DNA from: Mastigias papua
Taxonomy: Eukaryota; Cnidaria; Scyphozoa; Rhizostomeae; Mastigiidae
Reading direction: 5' to 3'
Assembly: GCA_964019165.1 (NCBI GenBank)
Contig: OZ025267.1
Location: 22,542,503 to 22,606,502 of the forward strand
Length of the DNA stretch: 64,000 nucleotides
Of this stretch, positions 1-40,850 are shown in pieces (position 1 is the stretch's first letter; each line of letters begins with the position of its first letter). The notes beneath the pieces were generated by a model. It was not told the origin of the DNA. It made no database searches and was given only the letters and a program-made list of their open reading frames with translations. Position numbers and translations under genes: made by a program.

Positions 1-108
1 AATAATGCCTTGCATATCCTCTTTGGTTAGTAAGTTTTTGGTCAGGCTTTCAATAATACTCTTCACTGATTCCTCATCCTTTCCCTGTTGTGCAGATTGG
101 CGAGGCAT
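1..108 (-). CDS. possible N-terminal fragment of an unknown protein at the window edge
   Basis: On the minus strand an ATG at 108-106 opens a frame of 36 codons that runs off the left edge of the window without a stop. It starts MPRQSAQQGKDEES and looks helical and charged, as in many transposon ORF1 proteins. There is too little to assign a family, and a short open stretch can occur by chance. Confidence 0.2.
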   Translation of the reverse strand, partial: MPRQSAQQGKDEESVKSIIESLTKNLLTKEDMQGII

Positions 109-1036
109 GGTTAACGATAGGCCACGTGCTGTGGCCTAGCCAAACAGAATCTTGCGTGTATACCCTACAAACTACCAGTGCGAAGCAAAAACGAGATAGT
201 GGCTAAAGAAGTCAACACCGAATTTCACTTACATATTACCGCATGGCCAATTACTGTCCCCTAAGCGCGTCAAATGCTCATAGCCAACAGAGCCTCATAT
301 CCGCGTCCTCTCAACTCGTCCTCTCGAATATATACTCTGCAACTCCGGAACTAATACTCTGCAAAGAAAAAAATTGGCTCTGCTTGCGATAGTGTAAATT
401 GAAAGCATCCGCAAACAGGCTTAGGGATCATTCAAAAACTATGTGATATAAGCAACTGTCATTTTGACCCTCACCCCCTCTATGCCTCCTATGTAACGGC
501 TTTTCACAGTCGTACTGCTACCCCCCCCCCCCACACACTTTGTTACTTAACATTCTCGCTTGAAATCCCCTCTTCGACACCAGTTCCCATTTCTTTAAAA
601 GAATATATTATATTAGAACATAGAATTAAGACTCAAAATCGCTGAAAATTTAAGAATGATACAAGACTCAAGCTCCATAGTGTCTTGTACTCCTTTATTG
701 AGCAGTTTTAGACAGCATTCATCAGAAAGTGAAAAAGTAAAAACAATGCAATAAATGTTTGGTGTTATGTAACAAAAGTACTTTGACAACCCGCCATCTA
801 TATTTTTTATAATAGTTTGCCATGACAATGGCACAGTCCCATCCACCCCATATTGTTACGTACTCTTTGAATGACCCCTTATGCATGATCTTCAATTGCC
901 TTTAATAAAGTTCATCATCTACGTATTATAAATTATCCTTGAATATATACCATATGCTAGAACATCTCTTTTATAACTTGTTTGAGACTTTTGACAGGTA
1001 AACCACTATCCCTTCCAGATAACTCTCCTTAAAAGC
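109..1036. other. 5' flank of the Patched-PKS gene
   Basis: No supported gene is seen here. There is a C-tract near 522-531. A pyrimidine-rich stretch ending in AG at 1017-1018 could be a splice acceptor for a non-coding first exon, so the true transcription start may lie upstream. I see no convincing TATA box. Confidence 0.35.
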
Positions 1037-30827
<29,791 letters not shown>

Positions 30828-31800
30828 TTACTTAGGGTTCTAAAGGCTCTAAAGATTTACGACTTTTAACTTTACTTTATTATAAGCCAATGATATTTGC
30901 TGTTGTAATTGTTCCCATACTTTGCAGTTATGTGGTAAGCACTAAGCATTACTGTTGTGATAAATTTTGGCAGTCACAAGTAGATCTAATAGATTTTGAG
31001 GCTCTATAAAGATTAAATGCTACTTGCTTTGTCCAAGCATGATATGACAGCTACAATACTTTGTTGTGAACCAAAAGCATAAGGTGTTTGTGATCCTCGC
31101 ATACTGAACACATATCTTGTTTGAACTCTTGGTATCACCCTGGCCCTTGACGGATGGTCTTATCCCTCTGGCTTCCTTCTTAACCCCCGTGAAGGAGATT
31201 ACAATGAGACTGAGAATTATTTTTCCAGCAAAATATGGTGTTTTCAGAGGTTTTTGAGCGGTGTACATAAACAAGGAATTGTTGGATTTGATGGCAGTGA
31301 TATACTTTTTCAGCTGACAAGTGTGTAGTTGCATGGACAGCTATCAACCCAATGACCTAATTTCCATGCTTTGTAGGATATCTTCATTATTACTGCTAAA
31401 AGGTTAGATGGAAAATCTGAAAGAATACAAAAAAGTTTGGCATTTAGTTGTTTGACGCATTAGAGCACATTTGCTGCTTATTCTTAAACTTTCCACATAA
31501 AAACGATATTATCACAGGTAAAATCGATTGAAAACAAATTATCTTATAGCCTACTTGTTTAAATAATATTAATATTGTCATTTTTATACCTAATCACTTA
31601 TGCATGTTTTCATTCTCCAATAGCAGACTCGCTACTCTAGTATCACTTGATTTGATTATACATTTCATACTGTTAATCTTACTCGTTTCACGTTATATAA
31701 ACAGCATTCTATCGTATCACAAAAACAGCTCTTTCGCATTGTATAATATCATCTTTATTTCATAAATATGGGGTTGTATTAAATTACTTTAATATTACAA
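30828..31800 (+). other. probable 3' UTR and downstream flank
   Basis: A+T-rich sequence without a supported ORF. The first well-placed AATAAA lies at 31801. The minus frame at 31334-31020 has no recognisable domain and is not called. Confidence 0.4.
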
Positions 31801-31806
31801 AATAAA
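31801..31806 (+). terminator. candidate polyadenylation signal AATAAA
   Basis: AATAAA followed within 30 nt by a TG-rich stretch (TGTATGTTATTATCATTGT). Its distance of about 970 nt from the stop is acceptable for a long animal transcript. Other weak signals may be used instead. Confidence 0.35.
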
Positions 31807-31929
31807 TGCTTTGTATGTTATTATCATTGTCCGTGCCATGCTTGGCTTTTCTCTTTACAAGATAATATACCATTTGTTGATTTTATTGTGTCTGCATGAT
31901 TGATGATGGAGTTTTTGCAAGGCTGTGAC

Positions 31930-32235
31930 TTTGTGGTAGGGGCCTGAGTTGTGATCCGAAAATTGTCATCTGAATATGTTTTGCGCATTCTGTTGTCCTA
32001 TGGCCGAATCACTTTCAGTTTAGAATTAGAGCTTTACACATGAGAGGTGGCTGTTCTCTTATTATAGTGCTTTTCGTTCTGATGCTCGTGGGTACATGTT
32101 GTTTTATTGTCTACTCGTCTCTACGTAGTGTGCGCCCTACATACCCAGCTTCACATCGGCAAGAAAATTCGTAAACTACGTAACTTTTTTGAGTGGTAGG
32201 ATTGCTATCTTTTTAGCAGATGCTAGCATGAACAT
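31930..32235 (-). mobile_element. Penelope-like GIY-YIG fragment, interrupted by a SINE
   Basis: Homologous to 20020-20320 (same order, minus-strand coding), with many indels that break the frame. It ends at 32224-32235 in TAGCATGAACAT, which is repeated on the other side of the inserted SINE. Confidence 0.7.
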
Positions 32236-32465
32236 GAGCAGTCCTCTCTCAACAGCAGGTCCAATGCACATTGCGATGGAGCTGCGATGGCTCCCCTGTG
32301 CAAATTGGTTAAAAGAGGGGCGGTGCGAGCAAATGACCTACCCTTTAGCAACGATTTGGAAGCGTGGCCCGATAGCTCAGTTGGTAGAGCACTGACGTAC
32401 AATGTTAGGGGTCGCGAGTTCGAATCCCGCTCGGGTCGGTTATTTTCTCGCACTTTCAATTTTCA
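32236..32465 (+). mobile_element. 230-bp tRNA-related SINE flanked by a 12-bp target duplication
   Basis: It is bounded by TAGCATGAACAT at 32224-32235 and 32466-32477. The last part holds a tRNA-like block (about 32368-32441) with box A TAGCTCAGTTGG (32373-32384) and box B GTTCGAATCCC (32418-32428), a pairable acceptor stem CCCGA/TCGGG and a loop that would read ACA. Unusually, about 130 bp of conserved body lies upstream of the tRNA part. A second copy (62916-63118) has the same arrangement, so the tRNA block is not at the 5' end. Confidence 0.75.
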
Positions 32466-32477
32466 TAGCATGAACAT

Positions 32478-32800
32478 ATTCAGACGATAATTTTCGGATC
32501 ATAGGGCAAGCAAGATCGTCCTTTCATTTAAGTGTTTTGGAATCAGTTTACATAAAGACTTAAAAAACCCAGTCTTGTGTAAACAAAAAGAGTTCATTTT
32601 CTCACTTGGACTCTTCAAGTAAACAATGGTGAATAGGTGCCAAATGGCCAATCATACGGCTAACTGGACACATTATTCATCATATCACGTGTATCCGCAT
32701 CTGGCTATATATTTAGGTTCATCTTTCGGTCGCTATCCGACGTTTCATACTCTGACGAATGTCGGACGAAAGAAAGCTTTTCAGTATGACTAAAACCTGG
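32478..32800 (+). mobile_element. Penelope-like terminal repeat, inverted relative to its neighbour
   Basis: Reverse complement of 19735-20040: ATTCAGACGATAATTTTCGG..., then CGACGTTTCATACTCTGACGAATG. It contains a CTGACGA...CGAAA core at 32752-32771. Together with 31930-32235 it makes a head-to-head arrangement, known for Penelope terminal repeats. Confidence 0.65.
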
Positions 32801-33368
32801 TGCCGCTTTTTAGCGCTGTAGTGAATTTTTAGTTGGCTTAGGCACCTTTCACAAGATGCTATTGTCATAGCAAGGGTTGCACCGATCCGGATGTTTTTAT
32901 GAAAGTTGGAATAGAAGCTTTCTAGATCACTTTCTTGACACTTTTCACCAATAGCAGCACATGTGTGTTACACAACCCATTCCATTATCTCTTTCCATCC
33001 AAGAAGTCAAGAAGTGATGATCTGAAAAAACACTGAGTTCTTAACAGAGATGCTTCTATGCACTGAGCCTTCCATGTCATTCACGTCACTTCACAGAGGA
33101 ACGTACTCCTTTGACCCCCCCCCCCCCGCCTGTAGTTTACAATATTTATGGAAAAGCCTCGTGGATCATGTTATAGAAAAGAGAATGTCCGGATCTCCCA
33201 TTCCACCTTTGAGTATGCTGTTGAATTATCATCATTTTTATTCCTGTTATTATAATGCTACCATACATCGTACTGAGGTAGTGCATTTTACATTACATAA
33301 GTGAATAAATATTATTAGTGTTTTAAAATAGATACTGTTGTTGCTGTTGTTGTTATTATTATTGTTAC
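32801..33368. other. no gene seen
   Basis: Intergenic sequence with a C-tract at 33114-33126 and simple (GTT)n-like sequence at 33328-33360. Confidence 0.5.
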
Positions 33369-34020
33369 ATATCAAGTCGACACCCGCCATCTCGAGCCTT
33401 CAGGGACCCAATTGATTGTTAGACCTAGGTAATGTTTGAGATAGCCAAATTATTGAAAAATCTCTGAAATTATAAAAGTTATTCGTGTTTCCATTTCTTT
33501 GCCAGTATATGTGCGTTTCCCCCCATTAAATCCCGCAAATGGTTTTGTAAACCACTGTGACACTTTTTATGGATAACTAGCAGTTGTAAATAATGGGAGA
33601 TCTTCTAGGTTTGAAAAGTAAATTGCAAAACTGAAAAGACATTGAATAAGTACAATATTAAGAACATGAGCAATTAAGCGCATTCTTTTTTCTAACAAAA
33701 TAGTTCTTGCAAATGACCATGTCTTCTTTTTAAAAAAATCTTTGATAGTTAAGTCTTTGAGCCTTCGAATGTCTTTGTCAAAGAAGAGTATTCTTGCGTT
33801 TCTCTTTTAATTTTGATCAGAAAGTTCGATATATACGGTATTTCTGATACACGGGACCAATAAAAATGTTCGAGATAGCGAAAAGTTCGAAATAGCGGGG
33901 TTCGAGATATCCAAGGCTATTTATAAGGAAATATTAACTCAAAACTCAGGGACTTAAAATTGTTCGACATTGCGAAAGTGCGAGATAAACCGCATTCAAG
34001 ATAGCTGATGTCGACTGTAT
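33369..34020. mobile_element. pogo/Tigger-like non-autonomous element
   Basis: The left end (ATCAAGTCGACACCCGCCATC) and the complement of the right end (ATACAGTCGACATCAGCTATC) are imperfect terminal inverted repeats next to TA. Internal sub-repeats read TTCGAGATAGC. No transposase frame is present. Confidence 0.5.
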
Positions 34021-34329
34021 ATCCAAGATTCCATATCCTCTATGTGCCTTACTTACTGAGAACCCAGTCACTTATTATTTAGGAGAAATTAAAGTGAAAG
34101 TGCGAGAAAATAACCGACCCGAGTGGTATTGGAATTCGCGACTGCTCACTTGAAGGATGTTGCTGGCGAAGAAACATTAGATTGATAAATGATTTATTAC
34201 TTTTTTGCTCTACTTATGTTTTATCTTAATTGTTTAATTTTTGTAGTATTGTAAATAGTTGGTATGAATTAGTTTGACAAACTATATGTATGTACATCAA
34301 CTTTAAAGAATTTTATAATAATAAATCCA

Positions 34330-34893
34330 TTGTGTAGGTTATGTGGGACAAGGGGTGAAAGTGTGCAACATTTAGTAAGTGGATGCGAGAAGCTGGCTAG
34401 GAAGGAATATAAATGACATCATGACAATGTGGCAAAGAAAGGTCATTGGCACCTATGTAAAAAGAATGACTTGGATTGCTAGGAGAAACGGTATGAACAC
34501 GTGCCAGAAGGAGCAGTAGAAAATGAGTAAGTGAAATTGTTCTGGGATATCAATATTCAGTGTGACAATGTGATAGAAGCAAGAAGACCAGACATAGTTG
34601 TAGTTGACAAGAAAGAGCACAAGGGAAAAATAATTGATATTGCTGTACCAGATGACGTAAGAGTAGGAGAGAAAGAATGAGATAAAGTAGAAAAGTACAA
34701 TGAATTGAAGAGAGAGATTGGTGGATTGTGGACGCTCAAGCATGTGGAAGTTGTGCCTTTAGTTATAGGAGCTCTTGTAAGTGTCACCAAAGACTTTGAA
34801 AGGTGGATTAAAAAATTAGGGATAGCATACAACATTGGAGAGTGCAAAAGACTGCCTTGTTGGGAACTGCAAGAATATTGCGGAAAGTGTTAG
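34330..34893 (+). mobile_element. LINE C-terminal fragment with restriction-like endonuclease signature
   Basis: Conceptual plus frame with some breaks: CRLCGTRGESVQHLVSGCEK (CCHC-like), then ARRPDIVVVDKKEHKGKIID with AVPDD, then KYNELKREIGGLW and VVPLVIGAL. The RPD...D...K pattern fits a PD-(D/E)xK nuclease attached to LINE reverse transcriptases. In-frame stops (34411, 34528 and 34678 regions) show decay. The frame is closed by TAG at about 34891. Confidence 0.6.
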
Positions 34894-36520
34894 AAGTTTA
34901 AAGACATGGATATACTGTTAGCCTATGGTCATTTGCTATGACTCGCCTAACAAAAAAATTGACGGCAATAACAGCTGCCAGAGCATAACTTGTAGCAAAT
35001 GAGATAATAATAATAATAATGATAACTTTGTATGTCAATAGCTCAGCCAACTAAGCTACCGGGCACTCTTTCAAATCTTTGATCAGGGGTCAGTTATTTG
35101 CTTGCTAGCACTCCCACCGCAATGTGAATTGGACCTGCTGTTGAGAGAACTTACTCACATTAGGGCTCGGAAGTCATCGCTGCCCATTGACTGGGCAGAG
35201 GTAGAAGGAAAGTATGTTTGAGGTAGAAGGAAGGTATGGCCAACTGGAGAAAGTATTCATCATATCGCGTGAATCTACCCGCATCTGGCTTTATATTTAA
35301 GTTCACATTTCGATCGATATCCAACTTTTCCTACTCTGACGAGTGTCGGACGAAGAAAGCTTTTCAGTATACTTGAAGGATGTTGCTGCTTTTTCGAGCC
35401 ATAGGGTGTCTGTGTATTTATGTTTTATGTACCAGGCCTCAAGGGTAATGGTAGATTTCTGGAGCTGTTTGAGCCTTGATATGCATCTAGTTCAATGTCA
35501 TGCCGTCAAATATGCATCTAGATTAGTAACAGAAGAAGCCACAAAGTTCATCCTTTTATTGAACTTATAGCTCTTCCTGTCTTTCAGTCTGAACAAGATT
35601 TTGTACAAGATACCATTATTATTATTTATAAAATGTATTTCTTTCATTTTGAAAGTGAGCTAAAGTTTACTGAAAGTGTATGATTGAAGTAACTTTGGAT
35701 ATTGGGGCATTCATATACTTTATAAAGTAAGATTTCTCAGCATATTACCTTTTTACGGAAAGATTCACCCGGTTTATTGACACTCCTCTGTCACTGAGGA
35801 GTGGGGTAATGTTTTTGTCTGTGCCTCGCATTGATGTTTTCATTTTGAAGCGAGCAGTTATGAGTACTGTGGAGAAATTACGAGTGTTCAGTTTGATTGA
35901 AGCAGGTGATGCTAATGGGGTTAGAATGTATTATCGAGAGTATAAAAGTGATTTGAGGATAGCAACTGTCGGAACATTTCTTGCTTGGGATGGCTGAGGG
36001 TGCGAGGAGAAATGTGGCATTCAACCGCCATAGACTCAAAGCACCACACTCCTGGCACTCCAAAGGGTACGTCATGTAAAGTCAGGGGCTTTACAAGCAC
36101 TATCAACAGGAAGTAATACTGTTGGTACTTTTTTGGGCTATTGACAAAACCATAGAATGCATTGGCGGCCTCGGGGGGGGGGGGGTCGGGGGGATAATAA
36201 TAATAATATGAAATTATTTAAAGTTGGTGTTTTTACATAGCTTTCCAAGAAACTAATTAAGACCAACTATTTACATACTCTAAAATAATATTTAAAAAAA
36301 GCAAGTAAAGTAAAGCCAAGCAAGCATCTAAAATCACACCATTTTTCAAATACGCCTTTCCATCAAAGCCCCATGTACACAAGCACGGACCCATATGGGT
36401 ACAGATCCACTCTGGATCCATGCCCACTGTACGTACACATCCATTTGGATCCATTCTAGTATAAACAACGTCTAAGTGTGTAAAAATCCTGTTATGTATA
36501 GAAGGTTTGTGCTCTTAGTT
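34894..36520. other. repeat remnants, no gene
   Basis: 35035-35165 is a decayed copy of the SINE. 35225-35400 is a third copy of the Penelope terminal repeat (CTGACGAGTGTCGGACGAAG). A G-tract lies at 36173-36192. A 62-codon frame at 35809 (KLRVFSLIEAGDANGVRMYY) is not assigned. Confidence 0.5.
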
Positions 36521-36525
36521 TAAGT

Positions 36526-36705
36526 TGTTAAGATTATTGGAAAGCATGAACACACATGTTGTCGCAGCGAACAAAACGATATAACTATTGAAACCCATAA
36601 AAGCGGAACTTAACATAATGTTACGTAATTAAACAATAAGAGTCTATAGCGTTGACAGGTTCTTCCTGTTTTTCGCAAGTCCATTATAAGTCAATTATTT
36701 TAATA
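36526..36705 (-). repeat. copia A 3' LTR
   Basis: 180 bp, TGTTAAGATT... on the plus strand; nearly identical to 40851-41027. Confidence 0.95.
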
Positions 36706-36776
36706 CTCCCACTTGAAAAACATAACGAAGAACAAAACTTTGATATTGTAATAAGAAAAATATTAATAGAATGTCT

Positions 36777-39620
36777 TCAAATGTCATTGAAGAGTCCCAT
36801 AAGTTCTCTTAGTTTCTGAAAACGTATGTTTGCTAACGGCTTAGTCATAACGTCTGCAACCATTTCCTCAGTAGGACAATAGCTGAGCACAATCTCTGAC
36901 TTTTCAACTTTATCACGTAGAAAGTGATGGCGTATATCAATATGCTTGGTTCTCGAGTGGTACTTCGGATTCTTAGATAACGCAATTGTCCCTTGATTGT
37001 CCTCGTTAATCACAGTGGCCTCTGTTTGTTCAAAATTCAAATCACGAAGTAAGGCCCGTAACCAAAGTGCTTCTTGTGTGGAAAGACTAGCTGCTATGTA
37101 CTCCGCTTCTGTGGACGAAAGAGCTACAGTTGTCTGCTTTTTACTCGTCCAACTCACGATGCCGCCACATAAGAAGAATGCATAACCGGACTGTGATTTT
37201 CTGCCATTTGGGTTGGCTCCCCAATCTGCATCAGTATAGCCCATAAGTTTGACATCTTTTTCTTTCGATCCATCATACACTATACCATAATTTAGAGATC
37301 CTTTTATATATCTCAAAATTCTCTTTGCAGCTACCCAATGTTCTGTTCCAGGATTTGAGCAAAATTGACTCAATGACCCTAGCGCTTGTACAAGATCAGG
37401 TCTGGTTCCTGTTACAGCATACGTTATGCTACCAATAAGCGCTTCATACTTAGCTTTATCATGTGCTTCTCCTTCATTTGGCAGAAGTTTAACGTTTTGA
37501 TCTTGTGGAGTCATGACTGGTCTACAGTCTTTCATTCCAAATTTCTCAAGTAATTGCATGAGATACTTTGATTGATGCAGCATTGTAAGCTTCTTGCTCC
37601 TGTCGCGTTTTATTAGGATTCCCAGGATATAGTGAGCTTCTCCAAGATCCTTCATTTCAAATTTACCACTTAATAATCGCTTTTCATTCTGCAACAGTTG
37701 CATGTTGTTTGAAGCGATCAGCAGGTCATCTACGAATAAAGCTATTATCACAAAGTTTGCTCCCACTTCCTTTGTGTACAAACATGTATCAGAACTGCAT
37801 TGTTTGTAATCGAGTTCTTTCAAGAAATTATGCATGGTATTATACCAGCACCTGGATGCTTGTTTTAAGCCGTAAATGCTTTTTTGCAATTTACAAACGA
37901 GATTTTCTTTGTTCTTTTTTGCATACCCCTCTGGCTGTTTCATGAATATTTCTTCCTTTAAGATTCCATTCAAAAAGGCAGTTGCTACATCTATTTGATG
38001 GAGTTCTAAGTCCAACTGGTTTGCTATAGCAATAATTGATCTAATAGTGGTGTAGCGTGCCACAGGTGAGAATGTCTCTTCGTAGTCAATACCCTCTTGT
38101 TGGGAGTACCCTTTTGCTACAAGGCGCGCTTTATATCTTTCTACTGAGCCATCTGCATTGTGCTTTATCTTGTACACCCAACGACAATCAATTGCTTTTC
38201 GTCCTGTAGGGAGCTCCTCAAGAGTCCAAGTTTCGTTTTTCTTATGAGATTCAATTTCATTGTTCATTGCTTGCTGCCACTCAAGGCTTGAAGTCGATTC
38301 TAATGCTTCCTCGAATGTTTTAGGCTCTTCAAGAATTTCACTTGAGTATGTATACAAAGCGTCCTCGCATTCCCACCAATTTCCACTTATCATTCCGAGC
38401 TTATCTGGTGCTTTCGTTACTCTGCATGAACGTCGAAGTGGAGGCTGATCTTCTTCAATTACTTCTTCTTCATTTCGCTCTAACTGTACATCTTGATTTT
38501 TATCAATGGATGCTTCTTCATCAGACATGTCTTCTTCACAAACTGGTGTTGCTTTGCTGTTAGATTCTTGTACTGATCTTTCAGCAACAGTACGATTATC
38601 AAAGTCTTTTTCCATAAATATCACATCTCTCGATTCATGTACTGTCTTTGTATCTGGATTCCATAGTCTGTATGCCTTGCGACAAATGCTATATCCAATA
38701 AATATGTATTTCGTTGATTTATAATCCCACTTGTGTCTCCTTTCTTTTGGTATGTGCATGTATGCAGTACACCCGAAAACTCTCAGATTGCTTACATCTG
38801 GTATGTCTCCAGTGAATTCCTCATAAGGTGTTGCATCTTTTACAGCTATTGTAGGGCTCCTATTCTTCAGAATGACTGCAGTCAAAACTGCTTCAGCCCA
38901 GAAACTGTCAGGCAATTTTGCAGCACATAGCATGGATCTTGCTGTTTCTTGAATTGTACGATTTGCACGTTCAGCAACTCCATTCCGTTGTGGTGTTCCT
39001 GGCAAGGTCAGCTGTCGTTTGATGCCTTTCTTCTTCAAATGATCATTAAATGCTTTAGAGAAATATTCACCACCGTTGTCAGTGCGTAGACATTTGATCC
39101 TCTCACCAGTAAGATTCTCAACCATTGCTTCATACTCCAAGAACTTATCAAACACTTGATCTTTTCCTTCCATGAAATAAATTGCTGTATACCGAGATTT
39201 ATCATCGATGAATGTTACAAAATAGTTGCTTCCACCAAGACTTTTGGTTCTCATTGGGCCGCAGACATCGCTGTGAACAATTTCCAAGGTTTTTGTTGCT
39301 CGAGTAGCATTTTCCTTAGAAAATGGAGCTTTTGTTTGTTTGCCTTTTACACAGCTGTCACATGTCTCTTGTTCTTCAACAGGTACAAAGTTCATTCCCT
39401 TAACAAGATTTCTTTCTTGCAACAGTCGTAAATTGCTCTTTCCTAAATGACCAAATCTTTGGTGCCATAATTCCTCTGAATTGTTTGCAACAGCACTTTT
39501 CACATCATGAATATTTCTCTGAATCTCCACAGCATCAAGAACAAATAACTTTCCTTGCATTTTACCACTCCCCAAAATTGTTCCCAGAATTATCCGCAAT
39601 TTTGCAAGTATTGTTGTCAA
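36777..39620 (-). CDS. copia A pol: integrase, reverse transcriptase, RNase H
   Basis: 947 codons open. In order: GAG-preintegrase LWHQRFGHLGKSNL; integrase core (HSDVCGPM, FIDDKSRY, RTDNGGEY, NGVAERANR); RT (RYKARLVAKGYSQ, ETFSPVARYT, active site FVDDLL); RNase H (YTDADWG, SSTEAEY, TKHIDIRHHF); and DVMTKPL near the end. All catalytic blocks are present. It is out of frame with the protease part upstream. Confidence 0.95.
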   Translation of the reverse strand: MTTILAKLRIILGTILGSGKMQGKLFVLDAVEIQRNIHDVKSAVANNSEELWHQRFGHLGKSNLRLLQERNLVKGMNFVPVEEQETCDSCVKGKQTKAPFSKENATRATKTLEIVHSDVCGPMRTKSLGGSNYFVTFIDDKSRYTAIYFMEGKDQVFDKFLEYEAMVENLTGERIKCLRTDNGGEYFSKAFNDHLKKKGIKRQLTLPGTPQRNGVAERANRTIQETARSMLCAAKLPDSFWAEAVLTAVILKNRSPTIAVKDATPYEEFTGDIPDVSNLRVFGCTAYMHIPKERRHKWDYKSTKYIFIGYSICRKAYRLWNPDTKTVHESRDVIFMEKDFDNRTVAERSVQESNSKATPVCEEDMSDEEASIDKNQDVQLERNEEEVIEEDQPPLRRSCRVTKAPDKLGMISGNWWECEDALYTYSSEILEEPKTFEEALESTSSLEWQQAMNNEIESHKKNETWTLEELPTGRKAIDCRWVYKIKHNADGSVERYKARLVAKGYSQQEGIDYEETFSPVARYTTIRSIIAIANQLDLELHQIDVATAFLNGILKEEIFMKQPEGYAKKNKENLVCKLQKSIYGLKQASRCWYNTMHNFLKELDYKQCSSDTCLYTKEVGANFVIIALFVDDLLIASNNMQLLQNEKRLLSGKFEMKDLGEAHYILGILIKRDRSKKLTMLHQSKYLMQLLEKFGMKDCRPVMTPQDQNVKLLPNEGEAHDKAKYEALIGSITYAVTGTRPDLVQALGSLSQFCSNPGTEHWVAAKRILRYIKGSLNYGIVYDGSKEKDVKLMGYTDADWGANPNGRKSQSGYAFFLCGGIVSWTSKKQTTVALSSTEAEYIAASLSTQEALWLRALLRDLNFEQTEATVINEDNQGTIALSKNPKYHSRTKHIDIRHHFLRDKVEKSEIVLSYCPTEEMVADVMTKPLANIRFQKLRELMGLFNDI

Positions 39621-40155
39621 ATGAAATTGTCAATCCTTTTCTTGTAGCAGCACTCACTGAAAATAGATTTTTAGCCAAACTTGGTATGTATAGCACATCG
39701 GTTAAGGTTGCATTGTTCCATTTTCCTTGGGCGTTGACTTTAAGCATAATAGTGCCTTTACCATAAGCTTTAACCTCTCTGTTATCTCCCAAACGAACAA
39801 TTTCAGGTGTTGAAAATTTAACATAATTTTCCATCATTTCCATGCTAACAGTCATGTGTTGTGATGCACCGGAATCTATGTACCACGTGGACACAAAAGG
39901 CTTTTCTCCAGAAATCCCGGATGTTGTTAAAAACAAAATATGCTGATTTTCTTCATTTTCTGTAGTATAGCTTGTATTTGCATGCTCATTTTTTCTTTGA
40001 CAAGATTTCCCTTTCGTTGGTTTTCTACAATCTCTGGCAAAATGGCCTACTATACCACAATTATAGCATTTTTCCTTTGACTTTTGGCACTGGTGACGTA
40101 ACCCTCTGATCTCGTGACACTGCTTTCCTTCTAACCGAAAACATCGCCTTTTCAA
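39562..40155 (-). pseudogene. copia A zinc knuckle and protease segment
   Basis: CYNCGIVGHFARDC zinc knuckle, then WYIDSGASQHM aspartic protease. It sits in a different frame from both the gag upstream and the pol downstream, so single-base indels near 40100 and 39580 break the polyprotein. Confidence 0.85.
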
Positions 40156-40768
40156 GACTCTCCGTAGCTAATGATTCATTTCTTTTGCTTTCTTCGTGGA
40201 GTAGCCTGGCTGTTACGAATTCCATGTTTAAATCTTCAATTCTTGATTCTAATGCCACAATTAAATTACTGTAGGACTCGGGAAGACTACACAGTAATGT
40301 TGCTACTTGGTCGTCCTCAGATACAGGAGCACCGACAGATTCTAGTTGCTCTGCAAGCGATCTCAATTTATTTATATGCTCCATCATATTATCAGTTGGG
40401 GACATTGATGATGAAAAATATTTCTTTCTCAAAAATAATTTATTTGCTAATGATTTTACCTGGTAATGGTTTTCCAATATTTCCCATACTTCCTTTGCTG
40501 TTTTCGCTGAGCGGACTAGCGACAGTTGCTCATCCCCCAAAGATAAACAAATCGTAGCGAAGGCCTTTCTCTCGCGTTTTCTGAATCTCTGTATCTGCAT
40601 TTCGTTTGAATTACCTTCCTCTTCAGGCTCAACTTCCTCTCCAGATACGATATCCCATAGATTCTTTTCTTCCAATACCATCTGCATTTTGAATTTCCAA
40701 AGGTGGAAATTCACCCCTTTGAATTTCTCAATTCGCAGTGATGCAGAATCATCAATTGTCGAAGCCAT
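40061..40768 (-). CDS. copia A gag
   Basis: 235 codons from MASTIDDSAS; LWKFKMQMVLEEKNLWDIVS is the UBN2/copia gag motif. It ends out of frame where the zinc knuckle should follow. Confidence 0.85.
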   Translation of the reverse strand: MASTIDDSASLRIEKFKGVNFHLWKFKMQMVLEEKNLWDIVSGEEVEPEEEGNSNEMQIQRFRKRERKAFATICLSLGDEQLSLVRSAKTAKEVWEILENHYQVKSLANKLFLRKKYFSSSMSPTDNMMEHINKLRSLAEQLESVGAPVSEDDQVATLLCSLPESYSNLIVALESRIEDLNMEFVTARLLHEESKRNESLATESLEKAMFSVRRKAVSRDQRVTSPVPKVKGKML

Positions 40769-40850
40769 CCTTCAGTTTCCCAGAGACTTACTTCAACAAT
40801 TTATTATTTCGTTTTATTCCTAAATACTAGCCTATTCTGGGCCCATAACC

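Noticed and set aside
32366..32441. Functional tRNA gene
   Set aside because: The acceptor stem has a mismatch at its seventh pair, the anticodon would be ACA, and the block belongs to a repeated SINE with target duplications.
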